A DNA stretch of 64,000 nucleotides, from assembly GCA_005779395.1 (NCBI GenBank), contig SXJP01000002.1:62001-126000 (forward strand), given 5' to 3'. This document shows, one piece after another, positions 8,425 through 16,692 of this stretch. This DNA is from Actinomycetota bacterium. GTDB taxonomy: Bacteria > Actinomycetota > Acidimicrobiia > IMCC26256 > PALSA-610. A program made the position numbers and the translations under genes. The first letter of the stretch is position 1. Every line of letters begins with the position of its first letter. The notes under the pieces were generated by a model. That model ran no database searches and was not told the DNA's origin. It was given only the letters and a program-made list of their open reading frames with translations.

Positions 8425-9854
8425 GTGCCCTCAGGAAGAGTTCTGTTGATCCCGACTTCGCCACAACGGAAACCGGCAGGCAAGACCTTGCCAGGATTCG
8501 CGAGCCCATGCGGATCGAGTGCATCCGCAACTCTCGCTTGCAACTCCAGATCTGCTTCGCTAAAGAACTGGGCCATCATCGCACGCTTCTCGAGACCAAT
8601 GCCATGTTCACCAGACAGGACGCCCCCTGCAGCGAGGCAACGCTCGAGAATTTCGGTTCCGGCGGCCTGGACTCGCTCCCAAACCCCGATGACACGCCGG
8701 TCGAAAACGATCAACGGATGCAGGTTGCCGTCGCCAGCGTGGAAGACATTCATCATCGTGAGATCATGGGAATCGGCAATCTCATAGATAGTCCGGAGAA
8801 CCCCAACGAGTTTCGACCGCGGCACGACAGCGTCGTGGAGGTAATAGTCGGGAGCGATTCGAGCAATTGCTCCAAACGCGGATTTGCGTCCCTTCCACAG
8901 CAATTGCCGTTCACTTTCACTCCTGGCGAGACGGACTTCACGCGCGCCGTGAGCACGGCCGATCTCCGTGATCAAGGAGGCTTGATGGTCGACTCCTCCA
9001 CTCAAGCCGTCTACCTCGACCAACAGAACCGCTGCGGCGTCGCGTGGGTACCCAGCGCCAACAAAATCCTCAACAGCCGCCGTGATTCTCGAGTCCATCA
9101 TCTCCAAAGCCGCAGGCATGATTCCCGCGGCGATGATGGCTGACACCGTGGCCGCCGCTTCATCGATCGACATGAAATCGAGCAACATCGTCTGAATCTG
9201 CGGTGGGTTAGGGACGAGTTTCACGAGCACCTTCGTTGCTATCCCGAGCATCCCTTCACTTCCAACAAAAATTCCGCGCAGATCGAACCCAGGTTGGTCT
9301 GGAGCTGTGCTGCCCAACATCGCTACCTCGCCATTCGGCAGCACAGCTTCGACGGCGAGAACATGTGCTGTAGTCGATCCGGACGACAAGCAGTGGGGCC
9401 CTCCGGCGTTTGTAGCGACGTTGCCGCCGATCGAGCATGCCTGTTGGCTAGATGGGTCAGGCGCGTAGTGCAAGCCGTATGGCTGGGCTGCTCGAGTCAG
9501 ATCGAGATTCAGGAGCCCTGGCTCAACCCAAGCGGTCCGACTCGCAGCGTCGATTGAGATGACGCGATTCATTTGGGTAGTCACGATGACGAGAGCGTCG
9601 TCTAGCGGAGTCGCGCCACCGGCGAGTCCTGTCCCGCTCCCCCGAGCCACAAATGGAACCCCGAGCTTCTTGCATGTTGCGACGGCGAACGCCACATCTG
9701 AAGCGTCGCGTGGGAAACAGACAGCGCCAGCCTGACCGTTAGCGAGGCCAGCGTCGCGCGAATACAACGAGAGTTCTAGAGGTTCCGCTCGCGCTCGTTC
9801 GGACTCGCGTGTATTGAAGCGCGGCGCAAGCATCTCGACGAGGCGGTTTTGCAA
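8415..9854 (-). CDS. glcD: Glycolate oxidase subunit GlcD (FAD-linked)
   Basis: The catalytic FAD subunit oxidising glycolate to glyoxylate. The PCMH FAD domain shows VPFVARGSGTGLAGGATP and IGGNVATNAGGPHCL; the C-terminal FAD-oxidase domain shows NVFHAGDGNLHPLIVFD and LSGEHGIGLEKR, all invariant in GlcD and D-lactate dehydrogenases. The operon with glcE and glcF fixes the assignment. The frame is open to 9920, but I prefer a TTG at 9854: it lies 7 nt behind TAGATT, avoids overlap with the divergent gene at 9914 and gives 479 residues. An ATG at 9833 is the alternative. Confidence 0.88.
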   Translation of the reverse strand: MQNRLVEMLAPRFNTRESERARAEPLELSLYSRDAGLANGQAGAVCFPRDASDVAFAVATCKKLGVPFVARGSGTGLAGGATPLDDALVIVTTQMNRVISIDAASRTAWVEPGLLNLDLTRAAQPYGLHYAPDPSSQQACSIGGNVATNAGGPHCLSSGSTTAHVLAVEAVLPNGEVAMLGSTAPDQPGFDLRGIFVGSEGMLGIATKVLVKLVPNPPQIQTMLLDFMSIDEAAATVSAIIAAGIMPAALEMMDSRITAAVEDFVGAGYPRDAAAVLLVEVDGLSGGVDHQASLITEIGRAHGAREVRLARSESERQLLWKGRKSAFGAIARIAPDYYLHDAVVPRSKLVGVLRTIYEIADSHDLTMMNVFHAGDGNLHPLIVFDRRVIGVWERVQAAGTEILERCLAAGGVLSGEHGIGLEKRAMMAQFFSEADLELQARVADALDPHGLANPGKVLPAGFRCGEVGINRTLPEGTWI

Positions 9855-9861
9855 GACTCTG

Positions 9862-9867
9862 AATCTA
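9862..9867 (-). promoter_or_regulatory. TAnnnT box 7 nt before glcD start
   Basis: TAGATT (minus strand) with a 7-nt spacer to the TTG at 9854, supporting that start and a leaderless glcDEF transcript. Confidence 0.5.
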
Positions 9868-9913
9868 GCTACGCACGGAGTTCGCTTGTGCCTTCGACTT
9901 ATGCTCGCTCTCG

Positions 9914-10711
9914 ATGGCAAAGGGAACTTCCAAAGTCGATCGAACCAAAGTTGTTGGCCCCACTCGCGAGTGGGTAACGATCTCGGTCGCTGGCAAAAGT
10001 CGCGAGCAGTATCAAATCGATGTGACCTATCTCACATCGAATTACCGTTGCCTGTTTGGCGATGGCTGTTGTGGCGTACTTACCGAGCCAACACCAGAGC
10101 TGAACCAAGGGTGTTGCTCGTATGGTGCCCATGCCGACGACGACGAAGACCTGCGCCGTACTGAACGGATGGCAAAGGAGCTGCGGCCGGACGAATGGCA
10201 GTTCAAGAGTCAAGGCACTCGCCGCGGAATCTGGAAGAAGTCTGGCAAGGATGAGTGGTCGACCCGCCTCGTCGACGATGCCTGCATCTTCTTGAATCGC
10301 CCGGGGTTCGAAGCTGGTGCTGGCTGTGCGCTCCACCTCCTAGCTGTTCGCAAGAACGTCCATTTCGCAGAGACGAAACCGACAGTCTGTTGGCAGCTAC
10401 CACTGCGCAAGATCGAGCGAGAAGAAGAAGACGGTTCGACTACCCATGTGATCACGGAGTTCGCAAGAGTCGGTTGGGGCGACGGCGGCGACCAATTCGG
10501 ATGGTGGTGTACCGAGGCACCGGAGGCATTCTCAGGTAGTGAGCCGGTTTACAAGTCGATGGAGGCCGAACTGCGGGCGATGATGGGCGATGCTGTGTAC
10601 GAGTCGGTCGCTGTGTATTTGGATCAGCGCATGCAAATGACCGAGACAGTGGCTCATCCGGCATCCATTCCGATCAAATTGGGCCGAACAAGGCATCGCG
10701 AGCCTCTTTAG
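9914..10711 (+). CDS. Conserved Cys-rich protein of unknown function
   Basis: A soluble 265-residue protein divergent from glcD. Eight of its cysteines fall in small groups: RCLFGDGCCGV (residues 45-55), GCCSYGAH (66-73), DACIFLN, GAGCALH and TVCWQLPLR. This layout, together with the text FLNRPGF, resembles the Fe/Zn-chelating YkgJ/DUF3109-like group, but I cannot confirm membership. The acidic stretch HADDDED follows the second group. No signal peptide or membrane segment is seen. The Cys pattern suggests a metal or Fe-S site. Its context (beside glcDEF, before a gamma-CA homologue 29 nt downstream) does not decide the role. Confidence 0.75.
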   Translation: MAKGTSKVDRTKVVGPTREWVTISVAGKSREQYQIDVTYLTSNYRCLFGDGCCGVLTEPTPELNQGCCSYGAHADDDEDLRRTERMAKELRPDEWQFKSQGTRRGIWKKSGKDEWSTRLVDDACIFLNRPGFEAGAGCALHLLAVRKNVHFAETKPTVCWQLPLRKIEREEEDGSTTHVITEFARVGWGDGGDQFGWWCTEAPEAFSGSEPVYKSMEAELRAMMGDAVYESVAVYLDQRMQMTETVAHPASIPIKLGRTRHREPL

Positions 10712-10740
10712 AGGGTCTCGTAACGTGACGATACAGCCGC

Positions 10741-11265
10741 ATGCCTTTGTATGCGTTCGAGGACTGCACGCCGAATGTGCACCCAGATGCCTTCATCGCT
10801 CCTACTGCAGTCCTCGTCGGTGATGTCGATGTTGAGGCGGGTGCTTCGATTTGGTTCGGGACCGTTTTGCGAGCAGACGTCGCTCCTATTGTTATTCGCG
10901 CTGGCGCGACGATTCATGACGGTACATCTATCTACGCGTCGTTTGGGCTGACTGTCGAAGTCGGCGCCGGTGCGACGGTAGGTCAAGGAGTCGCGATCCG
11001 CGGCGCGCTCATTGGACCGGGGGCAGTTATCGGAACTGGCTCTGTGGTGTTAGAGGCCGTGACGGTGGGAGCAGGAGCATTCGTTGCTGCCGGCTCAGTC
11101 GTACCAGCGCGAAGCCAAATCCCAGAGGGCTACTTGGCGAGCGGCTCACCGGCAATTCTGAAGAGGCCTGTTAAGGGATCGCCTGGAGAAAATTTCGTTG
11201 TCGGAAGTGCTGCTGATTCGGCACAGTTGGCCCATCGTCACCGTGCCGGCTTGCGAGCTGTCTAG
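10741..11265 (+). CDS. Gamma-carbonic-anhydrase-like hexapeptide protein lacking the zinc ligands
   Basis: A 174-residue left-handed beta-helix protein with the complete repeat pattern of gamma-carbonic anhydrases (for example VGDVDVEAGASIWFGTVLRAD and VGQGVAIRGALIGPGAVIGT). Arg44 and Asp46 of the active site are kept. The three histidines that bind zinc in Cam and YrdA-type proteins are all replaced: Tyr65 in DGTSIYAS, Gln82 in VGQG and Arg87 in AIRG. It should therefore not have the classical zinc enzyme activity. It could be a structural or CoA/acyl-binding relative. A hairpin at its 3' end serves as terminator. Confidence 0.85.
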   Translation: MPLYAFEDCTPNVHPDAFIAPTAVLVGDVDVEAGASIWFGTVLRADVAPIVIRAGATIHDGTSIYASFGLTVEVGAGATVGQGVAIRGALIGPGAVIGTGSVVLEAVTVGAGAFVAAGSVVPARSQIPEGYLASGSPAILKRPVKGSPGENFVVGSAADSAQLAHRHRAGLRAV

Positions 11266-11293
11266 AAAGATTCGCAAGGGCGAGTCTTTCTAG
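11262..11293. terminator. Bidirectional hairpin between convergent genes
   Basis: A 14-base inverted repeat (CTAGAAAGATTCGC against GCGAGTCTTTCTAG, one G-U type mismatch) with a 4-base loop. It contains the stop codons of both convergent genes (10741-11265 and 11290-12057), so each gene ends inside the stem. There is no long T tract. Confidence 0.6.
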
Positions 11294-12057
11294 TTCAACG
11301 TCCGTCCGCCGTCAACGACCAACACCTCGCCCGTGACCCAACTAGAGGCTTCGGAACAGAGAAATAGCGATGCCGAGGCGATGTCGTCGGGCGTGCCGAG
11401 TCGTTTCAGCGGATGACCCATCGCCGCTCCTGCTTCGTTGGCTTCCCAAAGAGCGCGAGCCATATCGGTCCTTACTAGCGCGGGTGCGATTGCGTTTACT
11501 CGTACCGAAGGCGCCATCTCAAGCGCGAGTTGCTTGGTCATGTGAATCAATGCCGCCTTGCTGATGTTGTACGCGCCAATCATCGGCCCGACCCGCATAC
11601 CGCCTATCGAAACGATATTTAAGATCACGCCGCCGTGTTCCCTTTGCCAGAGACGCCATGCGGCTTGACAAAAGTTGAGCGCGCCTAACACGTTTACTTC
11701 GAAGACCTTCTCCACCTTCGTCATTTGCGCTTCTACTAACGGCCCGAACTGGGGATTTGTTGCCGCGTTGTTCACGACAATGTCGCAGGACCCAAACGCA
11801 GTAAGGCAGTGTTCAACCGCACCATCGGCTACTAGTGCATCGCCGGCAGAACCCTGAAACGTCGTTATCGATGCTCCTGTTGGTCGCAGCGTCTCTGCCG
11901 CTGACTGAAGCCCTTCGGCCTTTCGGGCGCTGATGCAGACCGATGCGCCAGCGCGTGCGAACGCATCGGCGATTGCCAGGCCGATCCCCTTGCTGCCGCC
12001 CGTGATTAGCGCAGTCTTGCCTTCAAGGCTCAGCAGAGAACTTGGTTCGAGGGTCAC
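11290..12057 (-). CDS. SDR-family oxidoreductase
   Basis: A classical short-chain dehydrogenase of 255 residues: cofactor loop TGGSKGIG (residues 18-25), NNAA at about 93, the active-site Ser in NIVSIGG and Tyr-x3-Lys in YNISKAAL, and the C-terminal WVTGEVLVVDGG. The Arg after the second strand (SARKAEG) suggests NADP(H) preference. The substrate is unknown. Its ATG overlaps the stop of the upstream groES-like gene by 4 nt, so the two are one operon. Confidence 0.85.
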   Translation of the reverse strand: MTLEPSSLLSLEGKTALITGGSKGIGLAIADAFARAGASVCISARKAEGLQSAAETLRPTGASITTFQGSAGDALVADGAVEHCLTAFGSCDIVVNNAATNPQFGPLVEAQMTKVEKVFEVNVLGALNFCQAAWRLWQREHGGVILNIVSIGGMRVGPMIGAYNISKAALIHMTKQLALEMAPSVRVNAIAPALVRTDMARALWEANEAGAAMGHPLKRLGTPDDIASASLFLCSEASSWVTGEVLVVDGGRTLN

Positions 12058-12386
12058 AGGTACAAGCCTGTTCCACCTTCATCTCGACGAGTTGCAACTG
12101 CTTGGATGTCGCGCTCTCTCAAGATCAGATATTCCTCACCGCGAATCTCGATCTCGAAGCCGGTATCGGGCGCGAATAGGACCTGATCGTGCGACTCAAT
12201 GTTGCGCACCGTCGGCCCAACCGCGACGACCTCAGCCCAGGATAACCTGCGACTGATCGCAGCGGTGGCCGGTATCAAGATTCCTGCGCGTGACTTGCGC
12301 TCACCGTGTTCTTTAGACGGGAGGCACAACAGACGGTCTGCGGTCATGCGAATCGATTGGCTGACGTCGTCTAATGGGATCATCAA
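12054..12386 (-). CDS. GroES-like (Cpn10-family) co-chaperonin
   Basis: A protein of about 110 residues with the Cpn10 fold pattern: RLLCLPSKEHGERKSRAGI carries the mobile loop with the hydrophobic GILIP that in GroES contacts GroEL, and SWAEVVAVGP and EEYLILRERDIQAV match the rest of the roof and body strands. It is more divergent than a house-keeping GroES and stands without groEL, overlapping an SDR gene. It may be a second, specialised Cpn10. The start can be a TTG at 12386 (6 nt behind TAAGGT) or the next codon but one, ATG at 12383. Confidence 0.7.
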   Translation of the reverse strand: MMIPLDDVSQSIRMTADRLLCLPSKEHGERKSRAGILIPATAAISRRLSWAEVVAVGPTVRNIESHDQVLFAPDTGFEIEIRGEEYLILRERDIQAVATRRDEGGTGLYL

Positions 12387-12392
12387 TCGCCA

Positions 12393-12398
12393 ACCTTA
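12393..12398 (-). promoter_or_regulatory. TAnnnT box before groES-like gene
   Basis: TAAGGT on the minus strand, 6 nt from the TTG at 12386 and 9 nt from the ATG at 12383. Confidence 0.45.
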
Positions 12399-12513
12399 GG
12401 GAAAGCTAGATGTGCCCAGCGAACTCCACGGAGCATAAATGACAATCAACGACAAACAAGTTGTCGTCAGTAGGCTCCCCACAAGTTCATTGTCGTTCGA
12501 CGGAGTTGTATCC

Positions 12514-12921
12514 ATGTTTGCCCAATCTCACAGTCACTTCATCAGCCGGTCAATCGCGATCGTGTTTCTCGCATTCGTGTCTGCAGGAACGCTTGTCGCG
12601 TGCGGCGGTGGCGAAGCTCGCAAGGAGGTTGTTACTAGTGCGCAAAATGGGGCCATCACGATTAAGACCCCTGCCGGGCAAACGCGCTTCGACATCGACC
12701 GCATCAATGCCGCAGCTGGGCCACTCACGGTGACTTATGTGAACGAATCCACGTCGGCTCACAACTTCATGATTCATGATCTCGACGGCGTCGCAAGCTC
12801 CGACGCTCAATCGACATCCGAAGCCACGTTCACGCTCGAAGTCGGTAAGACCTATCAGTTCTTTTGCGCACTCTTCAGCCATGAAGCCCAAGGCATGAAA
12901 GGAACGATCGTCGTCTCCTGA
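12514..12921 (+). CDS. Cupredoxin-like copper lipoprotein
   Basis: A 135-residue exported lipoprotein. The signal peptide ends in the lipobox LVAC with Cys30. The mature domain is plastocyanin-like: His83 in SAHNFM, then Cys118, His123 and Met128 in FFCALFSHEAQGMKG, which match the order of type-1 copper ligands. It lies 19 nt before ctaB, so it may carry electrons or copper for the haem-copper oxidase. I chose the ATG at 12514 (GGAG 8 nt before it) because it gives a normal signal peptide; an upstream ATG at 12439, also with GGAG, would add 25 residues in front. Confidence 0.8.
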   Translation: MFAQSHSHFISRSIAIVFLAFVSAGTLVACGGGEARKEVVTSAQNGAITIKTPAGQTRFDIDRINAAAGPLTVTYVNESTSAHNFMIHDLDGVASSDAQSTSEATFTLEVGKTYQFFCALFSHEAQGMKGTIVVS

Positions 12922-12940
12922 CGATCCGTCATCTATCAAA

Positions 12941-13843
12941 ATGTCAAGTGTGATCGCGACGCCCTCAAACTCAAGCATGAGTTCGCGCATCGCGATGTGG
13001 GTCAAACTCACGAAGCCGCGAGTGATCGAGTTGCTACTGGTTACGACAGTTCCGCCGATGATTCTTGCCCAACGCGGCATGCCGTCGATTGGGCTACTCG
13101 TTGGCGTCCTGGTTGGTGGCACTCTTGCAGCCGGTGGAGCCAACACGATCAACAGCTACATAGAACGTGACCGAGACCGTCTGATGGAACGCACGATGCA
13201 TCGCCCTCTTGTCACAGGAGCGATAAAGCCCTTACACGGACTCGTGTTCGGAATCGCTCTCAACGCAATCGCGTTCGTCTTGCTGTGGAGTACGGCGAAT
13301 TTGCTTGCCGCGTGCCTGACGCTTTCCGCAACGCTTTTCTACGTATTCGTCTACACGATCTGGTTGAAGCCGCGCACCGACCAAAACATTGTGATCGGAG
13401 GCGCCGCAGGAGCCATTCCAGTCCTTGTCGGATGGGCTGCTGTCGCAAATTCACTCGCAAAACCGGCTTGGTTGTTATTCGCAGTCGTATTTCTGTGGAC
13501 GCCGGCTCATTTCTGGGCGTTAGCAATTCGATACCGCGACGACTACGCGCGCGCTGGCACTCCAATGTTGCCCGTCCAACGCGGCGTTGATGCTGCGACG
13601 AAACAAATTCTCGCGTACGCACTCATAACTTCCTTGACGAGCTTGGCTCTCGGCCTAGCCATCGACGTTGGCTTGCTCTACGTAACGGCTGCATCTCTAT
13701 TCGGCGTCGCGATTGTTGCCTTGGCAGTAGATCTACACCGCAACCCGACACCACAACGTGCACTCAGATTCTTCGGCATGTCGAACGTGTACCTGTTGGG
13801 CGTGTTCGCAGCTGTGGCAGTCGATGTATTCGTAACGCGCTAG
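12941..13843 (+). CDS. ctaB: Protohaem IX farnesyltransferase (haem O synthase)
   Basis: A UbiA-family membrane prenyltransferase that converts haem B to haem O for cytochrome oxidase. The first aspartate-rich motif region appears as NSYIERDRDRLMERT, and the other family blocks KLTKPRVIELLLVTTVP, HRPLVTG and WTPAHFWALAIRYRDDYA are clear. About nine hydrophobic segments are seen. It follows the cupredoxin gene by 19 nt; ctaA, the next step, is at 21244-22143. The next gene is convergent with 1 nt between stops. Confidence 0.93.
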   Translation: MSSVIATPSNSSMSSRIAMWVKLTKPRVIELLLVTTVPPMILAQRGMPSIGLLVGVLVGGTLAAGGANTINSYIERDRDRLMERTMHRPLVTGAIKPLHGLVFGIALNAIAFVLLWSTANLLAACLTLSATLFYVFVYTIWLKPRTDQNIVIGGAAGAIPVLVGWAAVANSLAKPAWLLFAVVFLWTPAHFWALAIRYRDDYARAGTPMLPVQRGVDAATKQILAYALITSLTSLALGLAIDVGLLYVTAASLFGVAIVALAVDLHRNPTPQRALRFFGMSNVYLLGVFAAVAVDVFVTR

Positions 13844-13844
13844 T

Positions 13845-14579
13845 TCATTCTTCCCAGCGAAAACGTTTGGCGGCGATCAGCGGCGCACAGATTGCCCAAA
13901 TGCAAAGCACTAAGAAGCTGTCGAAGGGAAACTCGCGTCCACTGACAAGAACGCCGCGCAGGCTGTCGCTCAGTGCTGCGCCCGGCGACAGAACTGCGAT
14001 GCTCTCGAGTACTGCAGGCAATTTCTCGACCGGATAAGCCATTCCACCGAGGAACAGCATTATCAAGAACAATGCGTTTGCCAGAGCCAGAGTGGCCTCG
14101 GCTCGCAACGACCCTGCTAGCCAAAGACCGATGCCAGCAAAGGCAACCGAACCCACCAGCACGAGTGCCAACGCGATCAAAGCCGCCAAAGGGATTGACC
14201 AGCCGATCGCTGTGGCGACGCTCAATATAAGAATTAGTTGGATGACCTGGAGCAAAAGGACGCTGACTGTCTTAGCGACAATCAGACCGATACGAGTGAG
14301 CGGTGTTGAACCAAGTCTCTTGAGCACCCCGTAACGCCGTTCGAATCCCGTAGCTATTCCGAGGCTTACCATCGAGGCCGACATGACAGCGAGAGAAATC
14401 ACACCCGGGACTAGAAAGTCAACCGGGTCGTTGTAACCAGAAGGTGCAACGGCGTCAAGTTTCGAGAAAAAGACGAGAACTCCAAGCGGGATGGCAAGGG
14501 TTACAAGTAGACTTTCGCCTCGCCGTAGCGTCAACGAAAGTTCAACGCGAATCTGCGCAAATACAGCCTCTGACCTCAT
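13845..14579 (-). CDS. ABC-2 type transporter permease
   Basis: The membrane half of a drug/lipid-type ABC exporter: six hydrophobic segments in 244 residues, with the ABC-2 hallmarks VPGVISLAVMSASMVSLGI and FLGGMAYPVEKLPAVLESI. I start it at the ATG 14579, which overlaps the ATPase stop as ATGA; the open frame further upstream lies inside the ATPase gene. The exported substrate is unknown. The pair lies directly after a polyprenyl synthase. Confidence 0.88.
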   Translation of the reverse strand: MRSEAVFAQIRVELSLTLRRGESLLVTLAIPLGVLVFFSKLDAVAPSGYNDPVDFLVPGVISLAVMSASMVSLGIATGFERRYGVLKRLGSTPLTRIGLIVAKTVSVLLLQVIQLILILSVATAIGWSIPLAALIALALVLVGSVAFAGIGLWLAGSLRAEATLALANALFLIMLFLGGMAYPVEKLPAVLESIAVLSPGAALSDSLRGVLVSGREFPFDSFLVLCIWAICAPLIAAKRFRWEE

Positions 14580-15511
14580 GGCGTAGCCTCGACCGAAGTC
14601 TCCGCCGTGATCTGAATGAAAACTTCTTCTAGGGATTGCCGGCCAGCATCGACAGATTCGATCTCTACATTCTTGCTCCTCAGAAATACGCCGAGCGCAG
14701 CAAATATGTCGGGGGTGTTCCGCACGAATACTCGATATTCGCATTCGGACTCTTCGATTACTGCTCCCTGCGCTAGTCCGAGGTGTAGTCGCAAGTCGTC
14801 AATGTCGAGCGTCGTCCGCGTACTGAACCGAATATCACTACGTTCGGTATTCGTAGTGAGTTCCTTCGGAGTCCCGATTGCAGCAAGCTTTCCGTTCGCT
14901 ATGATTGCGACTCGATCGCACAGTCGCTCGGCTTCCTCTAGCAAATGTGTAGTCAAGACGACTGTCGCTCCTGATTCAACTGTGCCGCGGATCAAATCCC
15001 ACGTGACTGCACGCGCAATTGGGTCCATCCCTGCGGTCGGTTCATCGAGGAATAGAAGTTGTGGGCGACCAATCAGAGCGCACGCCAGCGACAGTCGTTG
15101 CTTCTCGCCTCCGGAAAGCCGCCGTACGTAACTCGACCGAACACGAGTCAGTCCGACTTCGTCCAATAAAGCTTCTGGGTCACGAGCACTCGCGTAGTAC
15201 GAGCTGAATAAACGAAGCACCTCATACGCCTTGAGGCCAGGGTATAGACCACATTCTTGCAGCATCACGCCAATCTGCTGTCTAAGCAATTGGCCTTCGA
15301 CACTAGGGTCGAGTCCGAGCACTTGAACGTCGCCTGAATCTGCTTTCCGGTACCCCTCGAGAACTTCTACCGTCGTTGTCTTTCCCGCTCCGTTGGGACC
15401 TAGTAGTCCGAATACCTCGCCGCGTGCGACTGAGAAAGTAAGGTCCTCGACTGCGCGGAGCGACCCATAACTCTTGCAGAGATTGGAGACCGAGATAGCT
15501 GATGAAGTCAT
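14576..15511 (-). CDS. ABC transporter ATP-binding protein
   Basis: The ATPase of the exporter pair. Walker A is GPNGAGKTTT, the signature is RLSGGEKQRLSLA, Walker B LLFLDEPTAGMD, and the H-loop TTHLLEEAE. The 311-residue length, with a C-terminal domain after the ATPase core, is typical of DrrA/CcmA-like ABC-2 partners. It overlaps the permease gene by 4 nt and begins 15 nt after the prenyl synthase stop, so all three are likely co-transcribed. Confidence 0.93.
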   Translation of the reverse strand: MTSSAISVSNLCKSYGSLRAVEDLTFSVARGEVFGLLGPNGAGKTTTVEVLEGYRKADSGDVQVLGLDPSVEGQLLRQQIGVMLQECGLYPGLKAYEVLRLFSSYYASARDPEALLDEVGLTRVRSSYVRRLSGGEKQRLSLACALIGRPQLLFLDEPTAGMDPIARAVTWDLIRGTVESGATVVLTTHLLEEAERLCDRVAIIANGKLAAIGTPKELTTNTERSDIRFSTRTTLDIDDLRLHLGLAQGAVIEESECEYRVFVRNTPDIFAALGVFLRSKNVEIESVDAGRQSLEEVFIQITAETSVEATP

Positions 15512-15526
15512 GATTTCCGAGGCGCG

Positions 15527-16606
15527 CTATCGGTCTCGCCAGGCGACATAGTCAGCAAGATCATTGAGCCATGCGGCGGCAGGATCTGCGAGAGAAGCTT
15601 TGGCAATGGCCGCGTGGGCGGCAACCGTCAGGTCTTCGATTTGCGATTCGACTTTCGCTAAGGCTCCCGTTTCGATGATGAGTTCGTGAAGCGCGCTGAT
15701 CTCAGTTCGCGACAAGTCTTGAGCTCCGACGCGCTCAAGGAGAACGCGCTCAGCCGTGGACTTCGTCGCGGCTGAAGCGTGAGCCAACAGCGCAGTCGGC
15801 TTGCCTTCGCGCAGATCATCTCCGACTGGTTTCCCTGTTGCTTCTGCGTCGCCGAAAACACCAAGCACATCATCTCTGAGTTGGAATGCTTCGCCGAGAG
15901 GAAGGCCAATGGCACTGAGGGCATCGGCAAGTTCCGCTGTTCCTCCGGCCAAGGCCGCACCTAGATGCAAAGGGCGTTCGACGGTGTACTTACCCGACTT
16001 ATATGTCGCAATTCGACTAGCCGTCTGTAGGTCTGTTCGTCTCAAAGCCGTGCCAAGCAGATCAAGGCTCTGGCCAACACATAGCTCGACGCGAAGCTCG
16101 TCCCAAATTGCTGCGAGAACATCGCCAGCAGCGCGCGAGCAGCGCCCTGCGAGTTGGTCGGCATACACGTATGCGATGTCGCCGACAAGAATCGCAATTC
16201 CCTCTCCGAAGCGTCGGGCCTCGCCACTCCATGATTCGGACGTGTGAAGGTCGGCGAATCGCTTATGGATCGCTGGCATCGACCGGCGGAAATCGGAGCC
16301 GTCCATTACGTCGTCGTGAACCAATGCGAACGTATGCAAGAGCTCGAGTGCGCCACCAGCATCGAGGACTAGAGGGTCAGATGGGTTGCCTCCGGCGCCG
16401 ATGTAACCAGCGAAACAGAAAGCGGGGCGTAATCGCTTGCCTCCCGCACCAACAAGTTCCCGTAACGCTGAAAGTGGGGGCACCAACGAAGCATCGACGC
16501 GCTCCCATCGGTCGGCTTCAGAAGCTAGAAACGAGTCCACATGACGTTCGACAGCATCCGCGTGTTCAAGTAGACGATCGGGAAACTGTACGAGTGGCTG
16601 TGCCAT
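15527..16606 (-). CDS. Polyprenyl diphosphate synthase (GGPP synthase-like)
   Basis: A trans-isoprenyl diphosphate synthase elongating allylic diphosphates with IPP. The first Asp-rich motif is DDVMDGSDFRR, the second is LRDDVLGVFGD, and GKRLRPAF binds the diphosphate; YTVERPLHLG is the lysine/threonine region. The two residues upstream of the first motif are not bulky aromatic (LVHDD), so a C20 or longer product is possible. I chose the ATG at 16606 (359 residues) because it lies 7 nt behind TAGCCT; the open frame begins at 16648. Confidence 0.88.
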   Translation of the reverse strand: MAQPLVQFPDRLLEHADAVERHVDSFLASEADRWERVDASLVPPLSALRELVGAGGKRLRPAFCFAGYIGAGGNPSDPLVLDAGGALELLHTFALVHDDVMDGSDFRRSMPAIHKRFADLHTSESWSGEARRFGEGIAILVGDIAYVYADQLAGRCSRAAGDVLAAIWDELRVELCVGQSLDLLGTALRRTDLQTASRIATYKSGKYTVERPLHLGAALAGGTAELADALSAIGLPLGEAFQLRDDVLGVFGDAEATGKPVGDDLREGKPTALLAHASAATKSTAERVLLERVGAQDLSRTEISALHELIIETGALAKVESQIEDLTVAAHAAIAKASLADPAAAWLNDLADYVAWRDR

Positions 16607-16613
16607 GTCGGGC

Positions 16614-16619
16614 AGGCTA
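16614..16619 (-). promoter_or_regulatory. TAnnnT box before prenyl synthase
   Basis: TAGCCT on the minus strand, 7 nt from the ATG at 16606; it decides that start. Confidence 0.5.
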
Positions 16620-16679
16620 GGACTTCGCGGAATCGCGATCGTGATCACATCGGTTGGCTCGACCTCCCTAGAACACGAC

Positions 16680-16685
16680 TAGGTT
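16680..16685 (+). promoter_or_regulatory. TAnnnT box before SCP2-like gene
   Basis: TAGGTT, 7 nt from the GTG at 16693; it favours GTG over the TTG at 16684. Confidence 0.45.
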
Positions 16686-16692
16686 GCGGGCC

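Noticed and set aside
12439..12513. Longer start for the cupredoxin gene
   Set aside because: It would put 55 residues before the lipobox cysteine, too many for a lipoprotein signal peptide; the inner ATG has an equally good SD.
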